Positions 33,554 to 44,425 of a DNA stretch of 64,000 nt are shown here, in pieces (positions within the stretch are counted from its first letter, which is position 1; each line of letters begins with the position of its first letter). A program made the position numbers and the translations under genes. The notes beneath the pieces were generated by a model that ran no database searches, had not been told where the DNA came from, and saw nothing but the letters and a program-made list of their open reading frames with translations. The DNA comes from Epiperipatus broadwayi (taxonomy: Eukaryota; Onychophora; Udeonychophora; Euonychophora; Peripatidae): assembly GCA_028023455.1 (NCBI GenBank), contig JAQFVV010000112.1, positions 248,001 through 312,000 of the forward strand, in the 5' to 3' direction.

Positions 33554-34100
33554 ATGGAAGAGTTGGTTGGGGGTGAGTATAAGGACTGGTGTAATGAAAT
33601 AGAAAAAGTGGCAAATAGGATTTTAGGTGAGAATATTCAGAAGAATAAAAGTAATAAGAAAGTGAGAGTTAGTAAAAGTGTAAAAGAGAAGAAAAAAGCA
33701 TGCAGAGAATATAAGTGTGCTATTAAGAACAAAGAAAGCGAAAAAGATGTTAATGATAAATGGGAAAAATACTTAGAAAAAAAAAGTTGGCTAAAATATA
33801 TAATTATAGAGAGAGAATGAAATTGAATAGTAAACTGTTGGAAGATATTAATAAGAGTGGAAAAGATGGGAGTAAAAAAATTTGGAAATAAATGAAACGA
33901 AGAAATGTAGGGAAGAGAGAAATAGTATTAATAGATGATGAGGAAATAGAGTATAACTCTAGAGAAGAATTAGCAATAATCTTAAACAATTAGAGAAAGA
34001 TGCTAGATATGAAGGAAAAAGTGATAGCAAACATGAGAGCATCTAGTAAAGGAAAATATACAATTTTCAGAAAATGAACTGAATGAGGCAGGTAATAAAT
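33554..34100 (+). pseudogene. LINE A linker between endonuclease and RT
   Basis: An 88-codon lysine-rich frame (33554-33820: KVRVSKSVKEKKKACREYKC and so on), followed in another frame by LLEDINKSGKDGSKKIWK (about 33830-33890). The same sequence occurs at 16840-17221. It is a helical linker typical of LINE ORF2, with no catalytic role known. Confidence 0.7.
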
Positions 34101-35275
34101 TGAAAGGTGGAAAGGCAAGAGGTTTGGATGGATGGGCAGCAGAGATGGTAATGAATTTAGGGCATAGGGCAAAATTAAAACTATTATCATGTTTTAATAA
34201 GATGGCACAGAAGAGAGATGTTTCGGGTATTTGGAGTATAGTAAGGCTACTATTTAAAGGGAAGGGTAAGAATCATAGAAAATTAAATAATTATAGATTG
34301 ATTGCTGTAATGTCAGTGCTATATAAAGTTTTCTCATATATGGTGGCTGGAAGGATTGCAAAATGAATTGGAAGAAAATAATATAGTGGGAGAAATGCAA
34401 GGAGATTTTCAATCAGATAGGCGTATAGGAGATAGTTTATTTGTAGTTACACAACTTATGAATATGAATAAAAATGCAGGTAGACAGTTATATATGGTTT
34501 TTATAGATATAGAGAAGGTATATGATAGAGTAAATAGAAATAGATTATGGGTAAGTTTAGTACATTTGGGAATGGATGGAGCTTTAGTGGCTATTATTAA
34601 GAAATTATATGAAAATAATTACTATACATATCAATTAGGGAATATAGAATTAGTTCAAATTAAAAAATGGGGTGGTACTAAGGCAAAGATGCTCTATGTC
34701 ACCTATTTTGTTTTTGTTATATTTGAGAGAAATAGAGAGAGAGCAATAGAAAGATTAGGAAGAAGGGTAGAGATACCATTAATAGGTGGCAAGCGAATAT
34801 ATACATTGTCGGCTCTTTTATTTGCAGATGACATTTTTTTGTATGCAAAAAGAAGCAAAGATGTGGAAGTTATGCTGAGGACATGCACAAATGTGGGTAA
34901 AGACATAGGGATTAAATTTAGTGAAGAAAAATCAAAAGTAATGATTAATACTGGGGAGAGAGAAGACAAAGAATTTTAATTCTGGGATATAAAGCCAAGG
35001 GTGATGAATAGATATAACTATTTGGGAATCGTCTTAAGTAATCAGGGAAATTACTTGGATGAATGGGAGAAAAAATAAATAAATGAAGCAAAGAAAATAA
35101 AGGGATTGATAAAGAAATTAACAGTGTTCTCATGTAATAAATATGATGTAGCTAGAATTGTATGGAAGGGAGTGGCAATAGCAGAGTTAACATATGGTCA
35201 TAATGCATTATGTGTTAGTAAAGGGGTGTTAGATTACTTAGAAAAAGTACAAAGACAAGTAAGAAGACATATATA
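34100..35275 (+). pseudogene. LINE A reverse transcriptase, best-preserved copy
   Basis: Open parts are 34100-34366 and 34356-34979 (207 codons). Motifs: RGLDGWAAEMVMNLG, NYRLIAVMSVLYKVFSY, GEMQGDFQSDRRIGDSLF, FIDIEKVYDRVNR (first catalytic Asp, about 34499-34540) and LLFADDIFLYAK (catalytic Asp pair, about 34817-34850). The usual QG-x-PLSP motif is damaged near 34670-34700 by a short frame change. YLGIVLSNQGN follows after 34979, and a thumb region runs to about 35275. The catalytic Asps are kept, unlike the copy at 27.4-29.0 kb. Confidence 0.85.
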
Positions 35276-36100
35276 AGTACTTGAGAGGTTTGCAGTCTCT
35301 CAGAAGCGTGGATGGCAAAGGAGGTAATTCAAGAAGAAATGGGATTGTCAAGTTTTTATTTGAGAGATGCAAAAAGCAAAATGAAAATGTTCAGTAAATT
35401 GCAGTTTATGGATAATAAAAGAATAGCCAAAATAGTATTTAACTGGGTTATAAATAAAGGGCAGGCAACAAGATGGTGGGAAAGGTAATGTGATGTGCAA
35501 AAGATTTGGATAAAGACCCCATGTCAGTATACTTATACAAAAGGTTGGATGATTGTGTTAGGAGAATTGTTGAGTGTTATAGTGGTAATGAATGGGATAG
35601 AAGAGTAGATGCATTAGTAAAGAATAGGGAGTTGAAGAGATGGAGAACTAGTATTGAGAATAAAAAGAGTTGAAATATTTATAGATAAATATTTATAGAA
35701 ATAAACAGAATATTGAGTGTGAGTTAATTATGATAATAGCAAGGAAAGTAGTTTACTGTTTAAGTCTTGAACAGATCTTTAGCAACAATGGAATATACAC
35801 ATAAATGAAACAATATGGGTGATTTAGTCTGCAAGTTGTAAGGAAGGCATACAAAATATTAGGCATCTGTTAATTGAATGTAAATGCCGAAAGCAGAAAG
35901 GGGAACAATTAACGATTGTGGAAGAATAAATATAAACAAAGTGACTATATAGAAGGTGGCTTATTGGTTTTTATGCTCATTTTGGAAAAAGACAAGGGGG
36001 ATTTAGCTATAAAAGCCATGGAGGTGACAAAGATTATGTTGTGGAAATGGAATGGAGCAGGATAGAGAAGAATATGGGAAAACTTAGGATAGGAAATGGA
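35276..36100 (+). pseudogene. LINE A C-terminal region, second copy
   Basis: Contains WMAKEVIQEEMGLSSFYLRD, KIVFNWVINKGQATRWW and a Cys/His cluster near 35820-35885 corresponding to CKLCKEG...HLLIEC. A segment of about 30 bp at 35276-35305 (GTACTTGAGAGGTTTGCAGT...) is not in the other copies. It is broken by several stops. Confidence 0.65.
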
Positions 36101-36205
36101 AAGGGAAGTCAAAGTGACTAACAGGTTTTTCTGGGCATAGTTTCAGAGAGGTTCCTCACTCTGTATAAGGAGAAGTCACAGTGCATCACATCATATATAA
36201 AATAC

Positions 36206-37994
36206 TTAAAACATTAGAGTTATATTTGATATAGAAAGAAGGGTGGACAAAATAAATATCACATGACCATGTATAAGCCCAAATTATTGGACAGGCCACA
36301 GATTAGCATGCTCCAAAATTAAAATAATAGCAGCATTAAAAAATATACTCTATTTCAAATTTATTAATAAAAAATTGGTAGTTCATTTTTTAGAAGTAGC
36401 TATTACATGTAATAAATTTAGCATTAGATAGACACTTAAAGTGCTGGTTTAATGAAGTCTGAAAATTGTTTGAAAAATGTGCTATTGGTAGAAAAGAAAT
36501 TGGCTTAAAAAACTCAACTGTCCCTCCCCTATTGTCTTTTTTCAATCTACAATTCCTTAATCATTCAAGATCTTAGAATTGAAACACTTTTTTCTTCTCA
36601 TATTTCATTTTAAAATTAGTTGTTTCAGTAGTTTCAAATCTCTACATGGTTTGATGCAGTAATAGAGTTTCTGATTCTGGATGTTAAGCTGCAAAGATTG
36701 TGACCCATGGGCTTCAGCATCTTATGAACTCCCAAGCAATGAACCATTCAATTATGTTTATCAGTTTTAATATCTTATTCTCACATTTTCTATTCTCATC
36801 ATAAAGATTTTTTAAAATATCCAAAAAATCTCCATCTCTTTTTTTATATATATTTATTCCCCATTTTCACAGAATTTTCCCTAAACATTCCTAAACATAC
36901 CATTTTGGCCAATTCTCTTTGTTATTCAAAGATTCTTTCTTGCACTACAGTAACAATCAGTTTCCCCTGGTGTTATTATACTCTTCAATATTATTTTTAC
37001 TCTTGTATAATATGATTTTTTTTCATCACCTTTATGCCATCTAGTGTAAAATTTGGTAATCAGTAGATGATATTGCTTAATAAACCCATATCTAGGATGG
37101 TCCAATTCAATGGATAGGGATTTATTAAACACCGTGTTCTGACATTTATTGATTACTAAAGCTTACCCTAGGTGGCATAAATATGATAAAAAAGAATTTG
37201 TTGCTGAACAGTATTTATGCAAGCAGACATAATGTGATATTTTGTTAACTCTAAATTGTTATTTTTTATTTGTAATAATTTTTTAAGTCTTTTTTATCTC
37301 TAACCATCTTATCTATACTCCCATTCTTCCTAATTTTGTATTTGTAATATGTTTTCTCTTATATATTGAACAACTTTTTATATATTTTTTTATAAATACA
37401 TTCTCTACCTATTATCTTTGCTTATTGAAAAATTTTCTCAATCACTGTTTTTGTTGTTTTCTTCACCTAATCCTATTGAACATTGTTTTATTAATTTGTT
37501 GATTGCAGCCATTCAAAATATTGCAATTTTTTTTAGTTTTAAAATTCAAAATGTCATTGTAACTAAACCATGTGTCACGCAAATATTCTATCGCAACAGA
37601 AGAATTGGAGTTCACAAACACTATTTCCATTATTTCTAATAGCTTTGGATTGTCTTTTATTATGCCTTGAAACATGTGTATTATGTTAAATCTTTAAAAC
37701 ATCACATGACCATTACAGTATCTATTGATTACTGTAGCTTACATCAGTTCGCAATACCATATGGAATGTTGCTACTATTATGTATTAGGGTTCTAAAAAT
37801 AAAAAAAGGACCTTCAATTTATATTGTTGTCACAATACTGTTTCTTGAGGAATTAAAGCTTTTTTTCTCACAATTTTTTGAATGTGCCATTTAGCATAAT
37901 CATAGACAAAATTAAGTATTGGCATTGTATCAATTTTTAATATTAGTTTGAATAATAGCAAATGCCAAATCAGATTTTACAATATGTGATAATA
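36206..37994. other. AT-rich stretch, no confident gene
   Basis: Two minus-strand frames stand out slightly (36926-37132 and 37463-37675) because they have mixed composition. I cannot match either to a domain, and they have no upstream or downstream partner frame. They could be pieces of an unrecognised TE. Confidence 0.4.
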
Positions 37995-38249
37995 TGTTGA
38001 ATAATTTCCACCATCTATCAGGGTAAATGTAGAATGCCTAGAAAATTGTAAATTTTATTTAAATTTTTTAAATGCAAACAACTGTTAGTAATAACATACA
38101 AACAGACAACACGGGTATTATTCTCCCCTCTTCTTCAATTGTTGCTAACCTAACCAATGGCAATATTACACAATGTTTCAAATGGTATAATTCTCTCTTC
38201 TTCAGGTGTTTCTGGCATGACCAGTAAATAATATTAGCAAAGGAGCCAA
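37995..38249 (-). mobile_element. SINE copy, minus strand, head missing
   Basis: Reverse complement of the SINE body seen at 60600-60785: GTTTGTATTT...TTAAAT tail, CTGTCTGTTTGTATGTTATTA, CCTGAAGAAG and ACTGGTCATGCCAG. The tRNA-like head is absent. It abuts a second copy in opposite orientation at 38250. Confidence 0.75.
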
Positions 38250-38455
38250 CACCTATGCTAATATTGTCACTGGGCAAACCAATAACACCTTTAGAAAAAT
38301 GGAGAATAATACCACTTGAAATGTGTAATCTGCTACCCTGTGTTATCTATTTGTGTGTTATTACTAGCAATTGCTTATATTCAAAAAATTTAAATAAAAT
38401 TTAAATTTTTTTAGATATTCAACATTTAATGATAGATGATGAAAATAGTCCTCAT
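38250..38455 (+). mobile_element. SINE copy, plus strand, head missing
   Basis: ATGCTAATATTGTCACTGGG, TGTGTTATTACTAGCAATTG and ATTCAACATTTAATGATAGA match the SINE at 60600-60785 in order. It is joined head to head with the previous copy near 38250. Confidence 0.75.
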
Positions 38456-38699
38456 AACTTTTATACAAACCACTTGATGAAAGTATATTAATTTTTATTA
38501 GTCATTCATTAGACTAGAGTTTATCCACTTCATGAATAATAAATAGTTCTGTAGTGTAATTTTCATTATACCACTCTCATGCAAGGTAGGGACTGGTTTT
38601 TATCTGCTTTTAACACCTTGTGCAGTGAGAATTACACTGCAGAAATATTACTATTTTTACTCATTTATTTTTTATTTATATATTGAAACCTTGAAAACA
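38456..38699. other. AT-rich spacer between SINE pair and LINE fossil
   Basis: No recognisable feature. Confidence 0.4.
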
Positions 38700-39830
38700 T
38701 TTTAATTTACTTTTCATTTTCATGATTAAAAAAGGTCTATTCTGCTGCACCTCATGTAGTCACCATTTGTATTCTATTTAAAATTTTCCAAGTTCCCTGA
38801 CTATTATAAAGTAATCATTTCCAAATATTAAAGAAGATATTATCACTTCTTTCCAAATAATTTTATTTACTTTATATTTATCACAATAGAAGCATGCATA
38901 TTTGTAATTAATTCCATTATAGTTTTTTTTTTTCAATTTCATTTCCAAATTTTCTGAATAATTTCTTTTTTTTATTTAACAGAATGCCTAAATATCTATA
39001 CTCCTCTACACCTCCAAAACAAATATCTCTTATTTTCCAGCCCCTAGTTTTACTTTTCTCATTATATATTAGAAACTTAGATTTTTCTTCATTCAGTTAA
39101 TTTTTATATTATTTCCTGCCTTTTTACTCTTCTCTAATAACACTTCCATGTCATCTACCCCATTTGCAAAAAATACAATATCCACACACACAAAAAAGCA
39201 TCCAAATTATATGTTCTCTTGATTCCAGCTATAAGATCCTTAATCTTTCTATCTTAATCATCTAATTCTTTTAAAAATAAAAATAAATGCTAAAGATGAT
39301 AATGATCATCTCTATTTTAATCCAATTTCACATTTAACTTTGACTGAGTTTATATTTCTCAGTTTGCCTCTATAAAAATTATCCTTGTAAAGATTTTTGA
39401 TCATTCTTAACAATTTTAAATCTATTCCCATATTTTCAAGACTTCTCTAAAAAAAATTCTCTATCTATTATGTGTCAAGCTTTTTCTTAAACTAAAAATG
39501 TAACAGAACATTGTTTATTTTTCTTATGTGACTATTTGAACTAATTGGGATACAATAAATTATTCTCTATTATTCTCCCTAAATGAAAAACATTCTGAAT
39601 ATCCTAAAATTTCACATTTTCCATTCAAATCGTAACCCTTTTCATCAAGACATCTGTAAATAATTTATAAACTATGTATGTTATTGCTGTTCTGGGTTTA
39701 AATTCATATAAGAATTTGGGTTTAAAGTAAAAGAGATCCCCTTTTGCTTTAAAGACCCCTCCTTAACAAAAGAGCTATTATGAGAAAAACTTGCTTTGCA
39801 TCAAGAATTGTCAATTAATAGCAATGTTTT
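38700..39830 (-). pseudogene. Diverged LINE A-related reverse transcriptase, minus strand
   Basis: Reading the minus strand from 39830 downward gives, across frames, AITYIVYKLFTDVLM (RPI/VLYK region), then REVLKNMGIDLKLLRMIKNL, NLYKDNFYRG, GLKQ followed by SLSSL (the QG-x-SLS motif, degraded), FANGVDDMEVLLEKSKKAG (FADD position reads FANG, about 39150-39172), KIRDICFGGVEEYRYLGIL (about 38990-39045) and KYKVNKIIWKEVIISSLIFG (about 38820-38880). Order and spacing follow the LINE A RT (for example NKYDVARIVWKG at 35137), so this is an older member or sister family. It is completely inactive. Confidence 0.7.
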
Positions 39831-39907
39831 CTCTATTTAATGGATATTATCTTTTCATATTTATATAATAAAATCCATACTCATATATATATATATAATA
39901 AAATCCA

Positions 39908-39922
39908 TACAAACATTTAATT

Positions 39923-40003
<81 letters not shown>
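39908..40003. repeat. (AT)n microsatellite
   Basis: Almost pure AT alternation of about 95 bp with one or two breaks. The RTE-like LINE starts directly after it, so the microsatellite is the insertion edge or target. Confidence 0.95.
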
Positions 40004-40007
<4 letters not shown>

Positions 40008-41340
40008 TGATTGGAAGAATGCAGTAATAATATTAATATTTAAACAAGGTGATAAAGAAGACATTAGAAATTACAGACTTATCAGCCTTTTATCAGTTTT
40101 ATACAAAAATTTTACCAAGATAATTATAACTCATCTACAGAGAACATTGGATTTCCACCAACCAAGAGAACAAGCTGGATTTAAAAGTGGTTTTAGTATA
40201 GTAGATCATATCCAGGTATTGAGAGAAGTTATAGAAAAGACAAATGAATATGAGTTGCCATTATGTTTTGGATTTGTAGATTATGAAAAAGCATTTGATT
40301 CTATAAACAATTCTTCGCTGATTAAAGCATTGGATCATCAAGGTATAGATCCAGGATATTGTCATATTTTAAAAAATATTTATAAAAATGCAACAGCAAC
40401 AATTAGATTACATAATGATACTGGGAAAGTCAATATTGAGAAGAGTGTAAGACAAGGTGTCTCCATATCTCCAAAACCTTTTACAGCAGTTCTGTAAGAA
40501 GTATTTTGTGGATTAAAATGGGAAACTAAAGGAGTGAAAGTAAATGGAGATTATTTAAATCATTTGGATTTTGCAGATGATGTAGTTGTTTTTGCAAATA
40601 ATGCTTCAGAGCAGCAGGAAATGTTGCAGGAGTTATCAGATGAAAGTTGGAAAGTAGGACTAAAGATAAATGTTAAAAAAACTAAAGTAATGTTTAACTG
40701 ATTTGTTCAAAATATGAAAATAAAGATTGATTGTGATGAATTAGAAGTTAACAGTTATAAATACCTTGGTCAGATTATTAATACAGATGGAAACATAATG
40801 GATGGAATTAATCATAGAATTAAAATTGGTTGGAGCTGCTTTTGGTGGAAATAACTTGATACTAAGAGGAAATATGCCTATGTGTTTGAAAAGTAAGGTT
40901 TTTAACAAATTGGTTTTTCCAGTTCTTACTTATGAATCTGAGACTTACACTTAATAGAAGAGCAATACAGAGACTTCAGACCACTCAAAGAAGTATGGAG
41001 AGATATATGCTGGGAGTAACAAGAAGAAATCAAAAGCACAATGTATGGGTAAGAGAACAAACAGATGTTACTGACCTCATTGAAAAAATTAAGATTGAAA
41101 TGTAGTTGGGCTGGACATATGCTAGAAGAGATGATAATAGATGGGCAATTAAAGTCTTAAACTGGATTCCAAGAGATTGTAAAAAAAAAACTAGAAAGAG
41201 ACCACATGTGAGATGGGTGAGATGAGAAAATGTGCAGGGATGATGTGGAGAAGAGAAGCTAAAAATCAGAGAAGATGGATTGAACTTGGAGAGACCTTTA
41301 TGCTGCAGTGGATTGATAATGATGAATTATTATAAATTCT
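40004..41340 (+). mobile_element. RTE-like LINE, 5'-truncated
   Basis: Coding sequence begins within the RT at the end of an (AT)n tract and runs to the C-terminus. It has no endonuclease and ends in a short GATAATGATGAATTATTATA tail near 41318-41337, as RTE elements often end in short simple repeats. Confidence 0.8.
40010..41335 (+). pseudogene. RTE-like reverse transcriptase and C-terminal domain
   Basis: WKNAVIILIFKQGDKEDIRNYRLISLL opens the RT. EQAGFKSGFSIVDHI is the next motif. FVDYEKAFDSINNSSLIKAL carries the first catalytic Asp (about 40271-40330). SVRQGVSISPKPF corresponds to QG-x-SISP-x-LF (degraded). LDFADDVVVFA carries the catalytic pair (about 40565-40597). SYKYLGQIINTDGNI follows near 40755-40797. 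The C-terminal region keeps SWAGHMLEE and a DDVEKR...W segment typical of RTE/BovB-type proteins. The 116-codon open part is 40147-40497, and stops at 40496 and 40698 inactivate it. Confidence 0.85.
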
Positions 41341-41686
41341 TATAGCTTTCCATTCATCTGGAATTTTATTATCAATTATAATTTTATTAAAACTTTTTTT
41401 AAAATTAAGAGTTGCATATTTTTTCATATCAAATCTTTTTAATTAATTAAAATATTTAGGTGCCTTCTATTAGCACATTGTGTACACATAATGTAAGACA
41501 TATGACATGGAATGCAAGGCTCATTCATTAATGATGCATTACCTTGAATCAAATTCTGTGAGACATGTATTATTAAAATTTGCAATTCAATATTTAGCTA
41601 TTATGTACATCTTATATTTTTATTTTTGCAAAGAGTTAATAGTAAATGCTTAATTACTTGCATTCATAATAATATATGATTTAAAC
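41341..41686. other. AT-rich non-coding stretch
   Basis: Nothing recognised. Confidence 0.4.
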
Positions 41687-42290
41687 CACTAAACATCATA
41701 TGATCACCATTTCTTATGCTTGCTCATAACTGTTATTAAAACATGAAAAACTCTCTATGCAGTAGTGCCGCTCAGTGCAAGCCAGAGTAATCAATGGATG
41801 CCAGAAGACTTGTGCATAAAATCCCTATCTAATGCATACTCATCCAATATTATCAGACTAGTTTCTGGTTTGTGGCCTTTGTCAGTGAGAAGCCTTGGTT
41901 CTGAGACCACTGCACCTAGATTAAATAGAATAATGGTGGCTATGGTTATTAAATAATCAAAGACACCAAAATGTATGGGTATTGAATTGAGTTCAGACCT
42001 ATATAACCAAATAAGCTAATGAGCTTAGATTGAAAATATTGTGTTTTCAATTTTATTTTCATAGTTTTGTAGTTAAGTAGAGATAAAAGGTGGCTGCTGG
42101 AGGGTTGCATTAGATCCTAAGATCTAGATACAGTGCTCTCAGATTCAAAATTTCTCACTAATGAAGGCCACAAACCAGAAAATAGTTTGGAGATATGGAT
42201 GAAAAGGCACTAGATAGTTTCTGACATCCATTTATTACTCTGGCTTGCACTGAGTGGGACTACTGTATGGAGAGTTTTGCCTGTTTTAAT
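41687..42290. mobile_element. Foldback element, single copy, long terminal inverted repeats
   Basis: The left arm (about 41755-41925) contains TCAGTGCAAGCCAGAGTAAT, TAGTTTCTGGTTTGTGGCC and CACTGCACCTAGA. Their complements appear in reverse order at 42120-42275 (TCTAGATACAGTGCTCTCAG, GGCCACAAACCAGAAA, ATTACTCTGGCTTGCACTGA). The internal part (about 41925-42120) holds AGGTGGCTGCTGGAGG. Related units occur at 61741-63165. No transposase, so it is a non-autonomous DNA-element-like repeat. Confidence 0.82.
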
Positions 42291-43256
42291 ATATGGTTTA
42301 GTTCTGTAATACATTAACTATATAGCATTTGTTGGAATGTTTGTGGTGATAGCATTTTATTTGTGATTATATGTCAAATCATTTTTATGCTGTAGTTTTA
42401 TTGTTAAATGTTTTTAGAAAAAAAAATCAGTTATATTTAAATGCTTCAAATACCTTCAACTATTAACAATATCATGTAGATTACTTTATAAAACAGTGTT
42501 TCAAGCAATATATTTTTCTTTTTTCTTAAGATGCTGCTAGCTGACTAGTGTCAGTACTAGCATGGGAATCAAACTGGTTAGCTTTAAAGTTATGAATACT
42601 GAATTTAAAGTGATGATATGCTATTCTGCTAAAGGCAATGGTCAATAAAAAAAATTTATACTTAACTGTGAAGTTTCTTCTGATATTACTATTTTTACCT
42701 ATGGGCAAGATTAATGAGGTATGCTAAACATTATGGATTATCAAATTAGGCTGATTTATGGGGTCATGCATTGTATTTTTTTCTCATCCAATATTATTTC
42801 CCAAGCAAACATATGTTCATTGATACATGCATGGTCTTTTTAATTTAAACACATCTGTTTTTTCATCTCTAAATATTAATTAGTATTGCTTTAATCATTT
42901 TCAATGAGGCAATTCATTTTGCCAATATATACCCTATCACATTTGCCTGGCAACCTTGCTGCTCTAAACCATGCAGGGAAAAATTTTATGAGAAATAATA
43001 CGATTGTTGAAATAATTTTGTATTAACTATATAATTGAATGATTACTCATTCAGGAAATCATGAGATGTAGCACATTGCAACTGATCAGGTTTGATCCAA
43101 GAATCTTTACCTTTCAAATCCATTACTACTATTGCACTAAACCTATATAGGGAATTTATGTTAATTGAAAAGAAAACAAACTAATGAATCCAGAAAACAA
43201 TACAATTTGTGACAAAGATAGATGAAAGTTTCTTTTAGCATTCTAATATAAGAAAT
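42291..43256. other. AT-rich stretch with a weak repeat fragment
   Basis: The string TTTGATCCAAGAATCTTTAC near 43090 resembles TTTGATCCAGGAATCTTTAC at 61636, next to the foldback cluster, so a flank of that repeat may be here. Otherwise nothing recognised. Confidence 0.45.
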
Positions 43257-43469
43257 GAAATAAGATCATTTAAAATTTAATGAATATAAAATGTTATGAA
43301 AAATGAAATAAAGGTTGAGTATCTTAGTTAGTAAGGAAAGTTAAAATAAGGGAGACTGGATACAGGCTATGAAAAGAACATCGCAAATATTAAAAAAAAA
43401 ATCCTATATCATTAAATAAAATCTGTTATACTTTTTTACAAAACGATCTTTTAAAAAGGCATCTGAAAA
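43257..43469. repeat. 213-bp direct repeat, left copy, flanking minisatellite
   Basis: Starts GAAATAAGATCATTTAAAAT and ends AAAAAGGCATCTGAAAA. The same sequence at 44214-44425 differs at only a few bases. Confidence 0.93.
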
Positions 43470-44213
43470 TGGGGTATAGTTGCTATGGGGTATAGTTGCT
43501 ATGGGGGTATAGTTGCTACAGGGGTATAGTTGCTATGGGGGTATAGTTGCTACGGGGGTATAGTTGCTAAGGGGGTATAGTTGCTATGGGGGTATAGTTG
43601 CTATGAGGGTATAGTTGCTATGAGGTTATAGTTGCTATGGGGATATAGTTGCGATGGGGGTATAGTTGCTATAGGGGTATAGTTGCTATGGGTGTATAGT
43701 TGCTATGAGGGTATAGTTGCTATGGGGGTATAGTTGCTATGGGGGTATAGTTGCTATGGGGGTATAGTTGCTATGGGGGTATAGTTGCTATGGGGGTATA
43801 GTTGCTATGGGGGTATAGTTGCTATTGGGGGTATAGTTGCTATGGGGGTATAGTTGCTAAGGGCAGTATAGTTGTTATGGGGGTATAGTTGCTATGGTGG
43901 GATAGTTGCTATGGGGGGATAGTCGCTAAGGGGGTATAGTTGCTATGGGGGTATAGTCGCTATGGGGGTATAGTCGCTATGGGGGTATAGTCGCTAGGGG
44001 GTATAGTATAGTCGGGTATAGTCGCTATGGGGGTATAGTCGCTATGGGGGTATAGTCGCTATGGGGGTATAGTCGCTATGGGGGTATAGTCGCTATGGGG
44101 GTATAGTCGCTATGGGGGTATAGTCGCTATGGGGGTATAGTTGCTATGGGGGTATAGTTGCAATGGGGGTATAGTTGCTATGGGGGTATAGTTGCTATGG
44201 GGGTATAGTTGCT
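43470..44213 (+). repeat. 17-bp G-rich minisatellite, about 44 units
   Basis: The unit is GGGGGTATAGTTGCTAT. Units vary in the G run (GGGG to GGGGGG) and in TTGC versus TCGC; the TCGC form is clustered at about 43920-44135. A short irregular stretch (GTATAGTATAGTCGGGTATAG) lies near 43999-44020. All units have the same orientation with no spacers. Confidence 0.97.
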
Positions 44214-44425
44214 GAAATAAGATCATTTAAAATTTAATGAATATAAAATGTTATGAAAAATGAAATAAAGGTTGAGTATCTTAGTTAGTAAGAAAAGTTA
44301 AAATAAGGGAGACTGGATACAGGCTATGAAAAGAACATCCCAAATATTAAAAAAAAATCCTATATCATTAAATAAAATCTGTTATACTTTTTTACAAAAC
44401 GATCTTTTAAAAAGGCATCTGAAAA
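44214..44425. repeat. 213-bp direct repeat, right copy
   Basis: Near-identical copy of 43257-43469 in direct orientation, starting immediately after the last minisatellite unit. Differences seen include GGAAAG to GAAAAG, ATCGCA to ATCCCA and one A fewer in a poly-A run. Confidence 0.93.

Larger units (their letters stand above)
33540..36205 (+). mobile_element. LINE A, second copy, 5'-truncated
   Basis: Starts abruptly in the linker after the endonuclease (first clear residues at 33554, MEELVGGEYKDW) and continues without interruption through RT and the C-terminal knuckle. It ends near 36205 in GTGCATCACATCATA. The 5' truncation is the usual outcome of target-primed reverse transcription. 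It supplies the uninterrupted reference that shows where the other copy was split. Confidence 0.88.

Noticed and set aside
34703-35133. Minus-strand frames over LINE A
   Set aside because: They are antisense shadows of the reverse transcriptase on the plus strand.
36926-37675. Two minus-strand frames of 60-70 codons as exons
   Set aside because: No domain and no convincing splice-linked partner. They may be TE pieces but the evidence is too weak.
39861-40064. Minus-strand frame rich in Ile-Tyr
   Set aside because: Translation of the (AT)n microsatellite.
43470-44213. CRISPR-like array
   Set aside because: Units are head to tail without spacers, and the genome is clearly eukaryotic. It is a minisatellite.
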